A stretch of 62,003 nt of DNA from Candidatus Frankia alpina (GTDB lineage Bacteria; Actinomycetota; Actinomycetes; Frankiales; Frankiaceae): the NCBI RefSeq assembly GCF_902806485.1, contig NZ_CADCWT010000007.1, positions 1 to 62,003 of the forward strand, read 5' to 3'. The notes beneath the pieces were generated by a model that did no database searches, was not told the DNA's origin, and worked only from the letters and a program-made list of their open reading frames with translations. Of the stretch, positions 36,502-45,288 are shown in pieces. Each line of letters opens with the position of its first letter. Within the stretch, counting starts at the first letter, position 1. Position numbers and translations under genes: made by a program.

Positions 36502-37905
36502 TCAGGCGGTGAGGTCTCGGGCGAGGTGGTCGAGGCTGTCGAGGTAGCGGTCTACGTCGGCGTCGGTGTGCTGGACCGAGAGAGTCCATTCTTCCTCGCG
36601 GCCGGGGGCCATCAGCACGCCGCGGTTGGCGTTGTAGAGCCAGGCGAGCTCGGGAAGGGCGGCGTTCTGGTGCGCCATGAAGGACGTGTAGTCGCGGATG
36701 GGCGCATCGGTGAAGTGCACGCATCCCTTGGAGCTGATCCCGACGGTGTAGCCGAGGATGCCGTGGCGGGTGAGGATCTCGTCGCAGCCGGCGATCAGGC
36801 GGTCGTTGAGGTGGTCGAGGTGGGCGTAGGCCTCGGGGGTGAGCACCTCCAGCAGGCTCGCGCGGGCGGCGGCCATGGTCAGCGGGTTGCCGTTGAACGT
36901 GCCGACCTGCTTCACCCGGTCGGAGGCGACGATCTCCATGATCTCCACGCTCGCGCCGATCGCGCCGGAGGGCAGACCGCCGCCGAGCGCCTTGGCCAGC
37001 GTGATCATGTCGGGTCGGACGCCGAAGCGCTCGGTGGCGCCGCCGGCCGCGACGCACAGGCCGGTCTTGACCTCGTCGAAGATCAGGATGATGCCGTGCC
37101 GGGCGGTGATCTCCCGGACCGCCTCCAGGTAGCCGGGTTCGGGCAGGACGACGCCCAGGTTCATCATGGCCGCCTCCATGATCACGCAGGCGGGGAGGCG
37201 TCCTTCGGCGGCGAGGGCCTCGATCCGGCGTTCCATCGCGGGGGCGTCGTTGAATGGCACGGGCACGGTGAGGTCGATGACGGCCTGCGGGATGCCGGCG
37301 CCGTAGCCGAGGGAGTTCATGTTGTCGGCCGGGCCGATGTCGTCGTACGGCGCGCCGATCGACACCATCACGTAGTCGTGGTGGCCGTGGTACGAGCCGA
37401 AGATCTTGATGATCGTGTCACGGCCGGTGACTCCGCGGGCGATGCGGATGGCGTCCATCGTCGCCTCGGAGCCGGAATTGACGTAACGCCACCGCGGCAG
37501 CCCGAACCGGCGGGCGAGTTCCTCGCTGACGACGATCGAGTCCTCGGTCGGCATCGCGAAGTGGCTGCCGAGGGCGACCCGCTCCGTCACCGCCCGCACG
37601 ATCGCGGGGTGGGCGTGGCCCTGGACCATCGACCCGAAGCCGTTGTGGAAGTCGGCGTACTCGTTGCCGTCGACGTCCCAGACCAGGGAGCCCCGGCCAC
37701 GGGTGAGGTAAATCGGCCATGGGTCACGGATCTGGTACGACGACGGCACTCCCGACGTCATCGACCGCACCGCCCGCGCGTGCATCTGTTCGGAACCGTG
37801 GGTTCGGGCCTGCAGCCGGACCTCCTCCCGCTCGGTGAGCTCCGCCGTCCTGGCATGCAGCGCGGCCTGGATCACACTTGCCTCAGAAACGATCAGATTC
37901 GACAC
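36502..37905 (-). CDS. Class III PLP-dependent aminotransferase
   Basis: A 467-aa class III aminotransferase with glutamate-1-semialdehyde-aminomutase-like features. It shows VNSGSEATMDAIRIARGVTGR, GSYHGHHDYVMVS, ILIFDEVKTG, and the PLP lysine in ITLAKALGGGLPSGA (~303). True HemL functions in haem synthesis, but the placement beside an aldehyde dehydrogenase, amine oxidase and Lrp regulator suggests polyamine/GABA metabolism. Exact substrate unresolved. The start at 37905 opens MSNLIVSEASVIQA. It is divergent from the Lrp gene with ~230 bp between. Confidence 0.82.
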   Translation of the reverse strand: MSNLIVSEASVIQAALHARTAELTEREEVRLQARTHGSEQMHARAVRSMTSGVPSSYQIRDPWPIYLTRGRGSLVWDVDGNEYADFHNGFGSMVQGHAHPAIVRAVTERVALGSHFAMPTEDSIVVSEELARRFGLPRWRYVNSGSEATMDAIRIARGVTGRDTIIKIFGSYHGHHDYVMVSIGAPYDDIGPADNMNSLGYGAGIPQAVIDLTVPVPFNDAPAMERRIEALAAEGRLPACVIMEAAMMNLGVVLPEPGYLEAVREITARHGIILIFDEVKTGLCVAAGGATERFGVRPDMITLAKALGGGLPSGAIGASVEIMEIVASDRVKQVGTFNGNPLTMAAARASLLEVLTPEAYAHLDHLNDRLIAGCDEILTRHGILGYTVGISSKGCVHFTDAPIRDYTSFMAHQNAALPELAWLYNANRGVLMAPGREEEWTLSVQHTDADVDRYLDSLDHLARDLTA

Positions 37906-38133
37906 CGTCCACGCACCCCTTCAGCCAAGAGCCTCACGAAAGCGTAGCCTGACTGGCCATTGAGCGATGGAATCCGTAGACAAGAACCGATTCGAGTATC
38001 GCTTCCCCGTTCGTCCGCTCGTAGCCATACGATGACGGCGGGACGCCCTCCGCGCGGTCCGGGCCGGCGAGGCCCGACGCTTCGGCCGGGGATCAGACCG
38101 GCGCGTCGCCGGGCGAGACGAGGAGGTTGCCGG
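37906..38133. promoter_or_regulatory. Divergent control region between aminotransferase and Lrp-family regulator
   Basis: A 228-bp region feeding both divergent genes, the natural target of the Lrp/AsnC protein encoded beside it. Aggagg ahead of the regulator's GTG is clear. I did not find a clean Lrp palindrome by eye. Confidence 0.45.
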
Positions 38134-38622
38134 GTGCAGTCTCGACGGACACCCGGCCATCGATCCGCCTCGGACGGGCTGCTGGACGACATCAACAAGG
38201 CGATCATCGAGCAGCTCCAGCAGGACGGCCGGCGCTCCTACGCTGCGATGGCGGCGGCCGTCGGGCTGTCCGAGGCGGCGGTGCGCCAACGGGTCCAGCG
38301 GCTGCTCGACGCCGGGGTCATGCAGATCGTCGCCGTCACCGATCCGCTACGGGTCGGCTTCCGCCGGGAGGCCATGATCGGCGTGCGGGTCACCGGCGAC
38401 ACCCGGGTGGTCGCCGACACCATCGCCGAGCTCGCCGAGGTCGACTACGTCGTGCTCACGGCCGGCTCGTTCGACCTCATCGTCGAGATCGTCGCCGAGG
38501 ACGACGAGCACCTGCTGGATCTGATCAACTCCCGGATCCGCGCCCTGCCGCAGGTGCTCGCCACGGAGACCTTCGTCTACCTCCGACTGGTCAAGCAGAC
38601 CTACACCTGGGGAGCACGCTGA
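38134..38622 (+). CDS. Lrp/AsnC-family transcriptional regulator
   Basis: A 162-aa regulator with an N-terminal winged HTH (LLDDINKAIIEQLQQDGRRSYAAMAAAVGLSEAAVRQRVQRLLDAGV, written in parts: NKAIIEQLQQDGRRS then AAVGLSEAAVRQRVQRL) and a C-terminal RAM ligand-binding domain (IAELAEVDYVVLTAGSFDLI). GTG 38134 has AGGAGG 7 bases upstream. Divergent from the aminotransferase, it probably senses an amino acid and controls that gene and perhaps the nearby catabolic genes. Confidence 0.88.
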   Translation: MQSRRTPGHRSASDGLLDDINKAIIEQLQQDGRRSYAAMAAAVGLSEAAVRQRVQRLLDAGVMQIVAVTDPLRVGFRREAMIGVRVTGDTRVVADTIAELAEVDYVVLTAGSFDLIVEIVAEDDEHLLDLINSRIRALPQVLATETFVYLRLVKQTYTWGAR

Positions 38623-38911
38623 CGGGCCGCCGCGGGACGGGCCGACGAGCGGTGGAACGGGGTTCGGGGGGCACGAACGGGACGGCGACCGGCAGTGGCC
38701 AGTCGCGACGACGACGGCGATATGCCGTGGCCGCAGGCATCTCCGGGCCGGACCTGGTGGATGTGCACCCATCGTCACGGGTGAGGCGCCAACAGCGGGG
38801 AACGGACCGCGCAGTCACACCACCGACACCATCCCTCGAACAACCAAGCAGTACCAACAAGAGTCCAACATGTGCAACGACTGTCAAACAACTCGGCCCA
38901 GACATGATGGG

Positions 38912-39181
38912 ATGAGCATGGCGCTGGTCCACCATGACCCGCAGGACGGCATACTGACTACTCGCATTGGCCAGGCTGAGATCACCGTGCGGCCCGAGCC
39001 TCCGGCGAGCGCAGGCAAGGCGCCGGTGATTCTTCTCCGGCTGGACGCCCCGATGCTCGATACGCTCGCCGCCGCCTACCTCGACCCCGACGAGGCTCGG
39101 CACCTGGCCCAGGCTCTACTCCGCGCCGCCGAGGCGGCCCGCCCGGCCAGCCCCTGGCGCACCCCCCGACCCCACCGCTGA
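38912..39181 (+). CDS. Small hypothetical protein, 89 aa
   Basis: A small soluble-looking protein: MSMALVHHDPQDGILTTRIG, then APVILLRLDAPMLDTLAAAYL and DPDEARHLAQALLRAAEAAR, ending in a Pro/Arg-rich tail. ATG 38912 and ATG 38918 are close alternatives; ggatgag before the second could be a weak ribosome site, and ATG 38870 is also in frame. I do not recognise a family. It has no obvious link to the neighbours. Confidence 0.5.
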   Translation: MSMALVHHDPQDGILTTRIGQAEITVRPEPPASAGKAPVILLRLDAPMLDTLAAAYLDPDEARHLAQALLRAAEAARPASPWRTPRPHR

Positions 39182-39631
39182 CGCAGCAGCAATCAGCCGG
39201 CCGCGACCGGGGCCGACCCGTAGGCGCCGGGCGAACCGGTTGGCCGCCTGCGGCAGACCCTCCCGGCCCAGGTCCCAGCCGGGCACTCTCCCTGCCTATC
39301 CGGGGGGATAAATCGGGCGCAGAACCCTCTGGATAAGCAGGGGGCGGTCCAGACAAGCCGCGTAATCGATCGATCACGTAGCTGTGCCGAGGTCTAGTCA
39401 CGGTTTTCAGCCTTGGAACCGTGCTTAAGCCTCGGCACGATCTGGCCGGGATAACAGGTGGAGCGGGCTAGTCGGGGGTGCCAGGCGGGCGGCAGGGCAG
39501 GACAGCTGCCGCAGTATGAGCACGGACACTCAGTTGGATGCGCGAGACCAGCGCGCGAGCCGGATGCCTGACCCAGCGGCGCGGGCGCGCAGGTCTCTTC
39601 GGAGGTGTGCGGCGGAGGAGCCAGTGAATGA
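39182..39631. other. Structured intergenic region with two large inverted repeats
   Basis: No gene is apparent. Pair one: CCCTGCCTATCC (39290-39301) with GGATAAGCAGGG (39331-39342), one mismatch. Pair two is nested: GTGCCGAGG (39384-39392) with CCTCGGCAC (39430-39438), enclosing CACGGTT (39399-39405) with AACCGTG (39417-39423). Together they would fold as extended stem-loops. No match to a known RNA family is recalled. Confidence 0.55.
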
Positions 39632-39668
39632 CGAAGGGGCTCCCGGAGAATCTCCGGGAGCCCCTTCG
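39632..39668 (-). terminator. Terminator downstream of the initiator tRNA gene
   Basis: Eighteen-base perfect arms (39632-39649 and 39651-39668) begin 3 bases past the tRNA 3' end, separated by one base. In the minus direction it follows the tRNA directly and should end its transcript. Confidence 0.8.
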
Positions 39669-39671
39669 CTT

Positions 39672-39748
39672 TGGTAGCGGGGACAGGATTTGAACCTGTG
39701 ACCTCTGGGTTATGAGCCCAGCGAGCTACCGAGCTGCTCCACCCCGCG
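39672..39748 (-). tRNA. Initiator tRNA-Met (CAU anticodon)
   Basis: Reading the minus strand, the gene starts CGCGGGG, has D-arm GGAGCAGCTCGG, anticodon loop CTCATAA with anticodon CAU, T-arm GGTTCAAATCC and encoded CCA. Three consecutive G:C pairs in the anticodon stem (GGG/CCC) and an unpaired first acceptor base (C1 facing U72) are initiator features. The terminator sits just beyond. No other tRNA is visible nearby. Confidence 0.95.
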
Positions 39749-39866
39749 TCGGTGTGTCTTTACTATACAGGGCCGCCACCGGCAGATGTCAAACCGATGG
39801 CGGCCCTAATTTTGGGAAGTTCGGGGCGAAGATCGCAAAACGGTAAGTAGGTACATTCCGCCCGTA

Positions 39867-42800
39867 TCAGCCGGGTGCGGGCGCCGCCCGTGGCTGCGGC
39901 GGAGCGGTCGTGCTGCCCGCGACCCTCGGCGAGGTGGTCGGCGTCGGCGGCGCGGAGCCGGCTGCGGTACCGCGGGGCGTCGGCGCCACCGAACCGCTCG
40001 GTGTCGCCGAACCCCTCGGTGTCGGACTCGCGGCCGGGGGGGTCGTGGGTGGACTGGCGAGCGTCCGCAGTCGACTCAGCGCATCGGCCAGGTCGGTCTG
40101 CGCCTGACCGTAGGCGTTGAAGTCCGGCGGGTTCTTGCGTAGGGCGTCCTGACCGGCCTTGTAGGCGCTGTCCGCGTCGTTGACGGCGTCCTGCAGTCCG
40201 GACACGGACGTCCTGCCCGCGGCGGCGCCCGCGCCGCCGCCCTGGGTGGTGCCCGCACTGCCGCCGCCGGTGGCCGTGGTGGCTCCGCTGCCGGCGCCGG
40301 CAGCGGAGGCCCCGGCCCCGGAGCCGAAGACCTTGTCGAGCGCCTCCCCCAGAGAGGTGCCGAAGCCGATGCGTTCCCCGAAGGCGGTGGCAATGCCCTG
40401 CAGGATCGGATAGCCCGTGCCCCCGCGGGCCTGGACGTAGTACGGCTCGACGTAGAGTAGCCCGCCCGCGACCGGCAGAGTCAGCAGGTTGCCCTCGATG
40501 GTCTGCGAGCCGGCGCCGCGCCACAGGGTCAGTTTGTTCGCGACGTCACCGTTCGCCTCGATCGCGTTCTGCACCTGGACGGGGCCGTTGATCGTGCCCC
40601 CGGGTGGAAGTTTGAGCAGGGTGAACTGCCCGTAGTTCGGCGGGTCGCTGGAGACCGCCATGTAGGCCGCGAGCTTCGACGAGCGGGCCGAGATCAGTGG
40701 CGACGTCAGGTTGTACGACGGGCCGGAGCGGCCGGGCAGCTGGCTGTAGACGTAGAACGGCGGCTGCGGCTGCCCGCTACCGTCGGGGGAGTCCGACACC
40801 TGCCAGAAGTCCTCCTGCGAGTAGAAGTCCCGCGGGTCGGACACGTGGTACTGGCCGATCAGGTCACGCTGGACCTTGAACAGATCCTCGGGGTAGCGCA
40901 GGTGCTCCAGGAGCGACGGCGAGATGTCCTTCTTCGGCTTCACCGTGTCCGGGAAGGCCTTCATCCACGTCCGCAGGACCGGGTCGGACTCGTCCCAGGC
41001 GTAGAGGGTGACGGTGCCGTTGTAGGCGTCGACGGTCGCCTTCACCGAGTTGCGGATGTAGTTGACCTGGTTCGAGGCCTGCCGGGCGCGGTTGCCGCTC
41101 TGCGCGGTCACCGAGTCGGCGGTGATGTCGCCCAGGGTCCGCCGGGCGGAGTAGGGGTAGCCGTCGGACGTGGTGTAGCCGTCCAGAATCCAGGTGATGC
41201 GGCCGCCGACGACCGCGGGGTACGGGTCGCCGTCGAGGGTGAGCCAGGGCGCGGCCTTGCTGACCCGGTCCCCCGGGTTGCGTTCGTAGAGGATCCGCGA
41301 GTTCTTCGTGATGTCGCCGGAGAGCAGCAGGTTCTTCTCGCCGAAGCGCAGCGCGAACAGGGCCTGTCGGAGACCCGAGCCGATCGAGACCCCCCCGTCA
41401 CCGGTGTAGGTCGTCGTGGCCTGGGTGTCGACCTCGGGGCCGGGTCCGTCGATCTCCGACTGACGGGTGCCGACGACGGAGTAGTTCGGCGACAGCTCGC
41501 CGAAGTAGACCCGGTCCTCCTTGAGGCCGAAGTCACCCTCCTGCGGGAGGTTCCGCTCGCCCTGCTTGAAGGCGGGCTGGCCCTCATCGACGGTGTTCGA
41601 CGGGGCGGCGACGAAGCCCTTGCCGTGGGTGTAGGTGAGGTGCTCGTTGATCCAGTTACGCTGGTCGGCGCCGAGCCCGGCCTGGTTGAGCTCCCGCACG
41701 GAGACGACGTAGTCGCGGGTGGTCTTCTTCTTGTCGGCGCCGGTCACGGTGTACCGGTCGACGTCGAGGGTCTTCGGGAACATGTAGTAGCCGCGGATCT
41801 GCTGGAGCTGCTGGAAGGTCCGCGACAGCTTGCTCGGGTCGAGCAGGCGGGTGTTGGGCACCGTGCCGGTGTCCGCGGCGACCTGCTGGGCGTTGACGTC
41901 GGTGCGGGCGGCATACGGCTGCGGCTTGACGTTCTGGATGCCGTAGGCGGTTCGGGTCGCCGCGATGTTGCGTTCGATGTACGGCTGCTCGCGGGTCGCC
42001 TCGTTCGGCCGCACCTGGAACTGCTGGATGAACGCCGGGTAGATGCCGCCGATGACCACCGACGACAGCACGAGGATCCCCGCACCGAGCAGCGGCAGCG
42101 TCCAGCCGCGCTGGAAGATGTTGTAGATGAACAGCACCGCGCAGGCCAGCGAGATGAACAGCAGGATCAGCTTCGCGGGCAGCACGGCGTGGACGTCGGT
42201 GTAGGACGCGCCGGTGGCCACCCCGCGCGAGGAGAACACCGAGCCGAACCGGTCCAGGTAGTAGGCCCAGGCCTTGAGCAGCGCGAGCAGTCCGAGCAGC
42301 ACGGAGATGTGCGCCTTGGCGGCGGGCGTCACCCGCTCGCCGGGCGTCTGCAGCCGGATGCCGCCGAACAGGTAGTGGGTCAGCACGGTGACCAGCAGCG
42401 ACAGCAGTACGGCCGTCAGCAGGAAGCCGAGCAGGAAGCGCTGGAACGGGTACGTGAAGGCGTAGTAGCTGATGTCCCGGTGGAACTGGGCGTCCTTGGT
42501 CCCGAACGACTCGCCGTTCACCCACAGCAGCCAGGTCCGCCACCGGCCGGACGCGGACAGCCCCGCGGCCAGGCCGAAGACCGCCGCGATGGCGAGAAGG
42601 ATCAGCTTCATGTACGGCTCGATGGCCGACCGGTAGCGTTCGAGGTTCTGCTGTTCGGTGGAGAGCGGACGCAACTGCCGCCGAAACCGATAACCAAGTA
42701 CGATGTTGATCCCGATGACGACGGCCATCACCACGCCGAAGATGAGGAACAACAGGATCCGGGTGTAGATGACGGTCGTGAAGACCTTGCTGAAATCGAC

Positions 42801-42935
42801 CGAGCGGTAAAACAGCAGGTCCGTGTAAAGCCGCGTGAAGATGGCGACGAACGCGATCACAAGGGCGACGGCCAGCAGCACCGGGACGATCACCTTGGCG
42901 CGGGTCAGCACCGGGCGGCGGCTGGTCGTTGCCAC
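39867..42935 (-). CDS. UPF0182-family large membrane protein
   Basis: A 1022-aa protein of the actinobacterial UPF0182 family: seven or so N-terminal membrane helices (e.g. VLLAVALVIAFVAIFTRL, GVVMAVVIGINIVLGY, LLGFLLTAVLLSLLVTVL), then a long extracytoplasmic region with QQFQVRPNEATREQPYIERN, then a low-complexity Pro/Ser/Thr/Ala tail. GTG 42935 has GGAGG four bases upstream. Function is unknown in the family. The last ~150 residues are repeat-rich (APTPRGTAAGS-like) and may be disordered. Confidence 0.85.
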   Translation of the reverse strand: MATTSRRPVLTRAKVIVPVLLAVALVIAFVAIFTRLYTDLLFYRSVDFSKVFTTVIYTRILLFLIFGVVMAVVIGINIVLGYRFRRQLRPLSTEQQNLERYRSAIEPYMKLILLAIAAVFGLAAGLSASGRWRTWLLWVNGESFGTKDAQFHRDISYYAFTYPFQRFLLGFLLTAVLLSLLVTVLTHYLFGGIRLQTPGERVTPAAKAHISVLLGLLALLKAWAYYLDRFGSVFSSRGVATGASYTDVHAVLPAKLILLFISLACAVLFIYNIFQRGWTLPLLGAGILVLSSVVIGGIYPAFIQQFQVRPNEATREQPYIERNIAATRTAYGIQNVKPQPYAARTDVNAQQVAADTGTVPNTRLLDPSKLSRTFQQLQQIRGYYMFPKTLDVDRYTVTGADKKKTTRDYVVSVRELNQAGLGADQRNWINEHLTYTHGKGFVAAPSNTVDEGQPAFKQGERNLPQEGDFGLKEDRVYFGELSPNYSVVGTRQSEIDGPGPEVDTQATTTYTGDGGVSIGSGLRQALFALRFGEKNLLLSGDITKNSRILYERNPGDRVSKAAPWLTLDGDPYPAVVGGRITWILDGYTTSDGYPYSARRTLGDITADSVTAQSGNRARQASNQVNYIRNSVKATVDAYNGTVTLYAWDESDPVLRTWMKAFPDTVKPKKDISPSLLEHLRYPEDLFKVQRDLIGQYHVSDPRDFYSQEDFWQVSDSPDGSGQPQPPFYVYSQLPGRSGPSYNLTSPLISARSSKLAAYMAVSSDPPNYGQFTLLKLPPGGTINGPVQVQNAIEANGDVANKLTLWRGAGSQTIEGNLLTLPVAGGLLYVEPYYVQARGGTGYPILQGIATAFGERIGFGTSLGEALDKVFGSGAGASAAGAGSGATTATGGGSAGTTQGGGAGAAAGRTSVSGLQDAVNDADSAYKAGQDALRKNPPDFNAYGQAQTDLADALSRLRTLASPPTTPPAASPTPRGSATPSGSVAPTPRGTAAGSAPPTPTTSPRVAGSTTAPPQPRAAPAPG

Positions 42936-43092
42936 AGTTCCTCCGGGCGGTCAGAGACGGTCAGGTGTTCATCGGAAGGGTGGGTCTGGGTTGCCGGGCC
43001 TGCCAGCCGGGCGGTGCCGACGTGAGGGCTTGTACCGCCCCAGTACGGCAACCTACGCCAGGCACTCATGGCGGATCGGAGAGGATGGGTTG

Positions 43093-43599
43093 GTGAGCAA
43101 CCCGAACATCACGGAGTTGACCTCCGTCGTACTTGAGGTCGAGCGGCACGTGGCGGACTCCGGCTGGGACCAACCCAGCCAGGTCTACGCCCTCGCCGAG
43201 ACCGCCGACCTGCTGGCGCGGGAACCCGCGCTGGCCCCCCACATCGGGGATTCACCGCCCGGTTCACTGACCCCGGTCGAGCAGGAGCCGTTGCCGGTGG
43301 GCCGGCTCGACGAGGTGCTCGCCGGGATCGGGTGGCCCCCTGAGGTGCTGGGCTGCGTGCTGGTGACCGAGCTCGTCGTCCTCCCGCCGAGCGCGGAGGA
43401 GGAGGCGCCGTACTCCGACCACGAGATCGAGTACTGGGCCGCGAACCACCCGGAGCGCCAGGACGTCCGGCTCTCCGTCGGGGTGACCCGCAGCGGGCTG
43501 CACGCATCCTGCCTGCGGGTACGCGGAGACGACGAGCTCGTCGTCGATCCCGACCTGGCCGACAACCTCGTCGACGGGCTGCTCGCGACGTTCCAGTGA
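43093..43599 (+). CDS. PPA1309-family protein
   Basis: A 168-aa acidic protein of the actinobacterial PPA1309 family. It contains the segment RHVADSGWDQPSQVYALAETADLLAREP, then EVLGCVLVTELVVLP, YSDHEIEYWAANHPERQDVRL and a C-terminal LADNLVDGLLATFQ. It commonly sits divergent to UPF0182, as here. GTG 43093 follows gaggat; a TTG at 43090 precedes it. Role unknown. Confidence 0.78.
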   Translation: MSNPNITELTSVVLEVERHVADSGWDQPSQVYALAETADLLAREPALAPHIGDSPPGSLTPVEQEPLPVGRLDEVLAGIGWPPEVLGCVLVTELVVLPPSAEEEAPYSDHEIEYWAANHPERQDVRLSVGVTRSGLHASCLRVRGDDELVVDPDLADNLVDGLLATFQ

Positions 43600-43688
43600 C
43601 CTCGACCGCCCGGTGGGGCGGTCGGCGACCCGCGTGGCCCGGGGGCCGTCCGCACGTCCCACCCGGGCGGCCCCGACGATCGGACCGC

Positions 43689-44741
43689 TCAGCAGGACGG
43701 CACGCTCGCCGCCGGACTGATCCGCAGCGCGTCGACCGCCTTCACGGCGCCGGCCAGGGTGTCGACCTTCACCAGGCGGGGCGCGCCGGCGGAGTCCACC
43801 GAACGGGCGTCGGCGCAGTTCGCGGCCGGCACGAGGAAGACCGACGCCCCGGACGCCTTCGCGCCGAGAATTTTCTGCTGGATGCCACCGATCGGCCCCA
43901 CCTCGCCGGCGGCCGTGATCGTCCCGGTGCCGGCGATGATCTTCCCCCCGGTGAGTGGCCCGGGGGTGAGCAGATCCACGATGCCCATGGCGAACATCAG
44001 GCCGGCGCTCGGCCCGCCGACGTCCGACAGCCGGATGCGGACGGTGAACGGGTAGATCCGCTTCTCGGTCGCGGTGATACCGATCATGGCCCGGGACGGG
44101 TCGTCGGGCGCCGGGCGCGTGGTGATGGTGGCGGTGGCGGTGGCGGTGGCCGGCTTGCCACCCCGCTTGTAGGCGACGGTGACGGCCGTTCCCGGGCGGA
44201 CCTTGCCGACCTGGGCGCGTAGCTGGTCCTGGGTCGACACGGCGACACCGTCGATCTGGGTGATCACGTCGCCGGTCGCGAGCCTGCCGGCGGCGGGCGA
44301 ACCGCTCGGAATGGTGTAGACGGCGACCGATCGGCCCGTGGCCGCGACGCCGAGCTGAGTGAGTGCGGCCGCCGTGGCCTGGTCCTGCGAGTCCAGCATG
44401 GCCTGGGCGTTCTCCTGCTGGACCTGCTCCTGGCTGGAGCCAGGGGGACGGATGAGCTCGGTGGGGACGACCGCCCGGTCGCCGTTGGCCCAGTCCTTCA
44501 GGGCGCTGACCAGGTTGAGCTTGGGTGTCTCCTCGACCGTGGTCAGGTCGAGGCGACCGGAGGTCGGATAGGTGCGGCGACCCTCAACGGTGATCAGCTG
44601 GGTGCCGTCGACGGCGCCGAGCGTGTCGGTGACCGGCCCGGGGGCCAGAGTGACGAACGGTACCGGCATCCACAGGCCCACCACGAGAAGCGCGAATGCC
44701 AGTACCGACGCCACCACGAGGGACTGGGTGCGCCGGGCCAT
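43689..44741 (-). CDS. PDZ domain-containing Lon-like (S16) protease, YlbL type
   Basis: A 350-aa protein with one N-terminal membrane helix (LVVASVLAFALLVVGLW), a PDZ domain (GSPAAGRLATGDVITQIDGVAV, ~150-170) and a Lon-type catalytic domain. The catalytic pair is Ser in SDVGGPSAGLMFA and Lys in GGIQQKILGAKASG. It is anchored facing outside and probably trims membrane or secreted proteins. The pattern matches the YlbL family. Confidence 0.85.
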   Translation of the reverse strand: MARRTQSLVVASVLAFALLVVGLWMPVPFVTLAPGPVTDTLGAVDGTQLITVEGRRTYPTSGRLDLTTVEETPKLNLVSALKDWANGDRAVVPTELIRPPGSSQEQVQQENAQAMLDSQDQATAAALTQLGVAATGRSVAVYTIPSGSPAAGRLATGDVITQIDGVAVSTQDQLRAQVGKVRPGTAVTVAYKRGGKPATATATATITTRPAPDDPSRAMIGITATEKRIYPFTVRIRLSDVGGPSAGLMFAMGIVDLLTPGPLTGGKIIAGTGTITAAGEVGPIGGIQQKILGAKASGASVFLVPAANCADARSVDSAGAPRLVKVDTLAGAVKAVDALRISPAASVPSC

Positions 44742-44838
44742 GAACGCAGTCTATGTACCGGCCTTCACCCGGACGGTCCGGCGTCCACGGCAGGTGGCCC
44801 TGCCCCGGACGCCGGACCCCGACGCACAGTCCGCGCGG

Positions 44839-45228
44839 TCAGGATGTTTCTGGCGGCTGGCCCTCGGCCGGGCGCCGCAGCGACGTCACGTCCATCGGCA
44901 CGGTGTCGGCAAAGGGGGATACCTGGGCACCGGTCGGGACGCCCAGGTCGCCCAAGTCGCGCGGGGCCATCAGGTCATGCGGGGTGAACGGGTCGTTCAG
45001 GGTGAGCGGGTCATCGTCCAAGGACGGTTCGGGGTAGCCGGAATCGTCGAGGTCGGCGCCGGTCCACGTGGCGGACTGGGCGGGTATCGGGCGGGCGAGC
45101 GCGGCCATGCTGCGCCGGTAGCCCGCGATGGTGATCATGGCTTCGGAGGTGCGGTCCGGCCGGCCGCGCAGGGCGACCCACACGGCCGTCAGGAGCAGGG
45201 CTACGGGGGGGATCAACAGGAACCACAT
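44839..45228 (-). CDS. Small membrane-anchored hypothetical protein
   Basis: A 129-aa protein with one N-terminal hydrophobic segment (MWFLLIPPVALLLTAVWVAL) and a polar, Asp/Pro-rich remainder (DLDDSGYPEPSLDDDPLTL). A gaggctcct precedes the start. It resembles short anchored proteins often next to MoaE and the YlbL protease, but I do not know its function. Confidence 0.6.
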   Translation of the reverse strand: MWFLLIPPVALLLTAVWVALRGRPDRTSEAMITIAGYRRSMAALARPIPAQSATWTGADLDDSGYPEPSLDDDPLTLNDPFTPHDLMAPRDLGDLGVPTGAQVSPFADTVPMDVTSLRRPAEGQPPETS

Positions 45229-45288
45229 AGGAGCCTCGACGTCGAGACGAGTAAGAAGATGACTTAATTTCTATCGTAGGTGCCCCGC

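Noticed and set aside
39182..39671. Phage attachment site at the initiator tRNA
   Set aside because: No integrase, no repeat of the tRNA 3' end and no mobile genes nearby.
40845..43025. A 726-codon plus-strand frame opposite UPF0182
   Set aside because: No recognisable domain; antisense of a clear UPF0182 gene.
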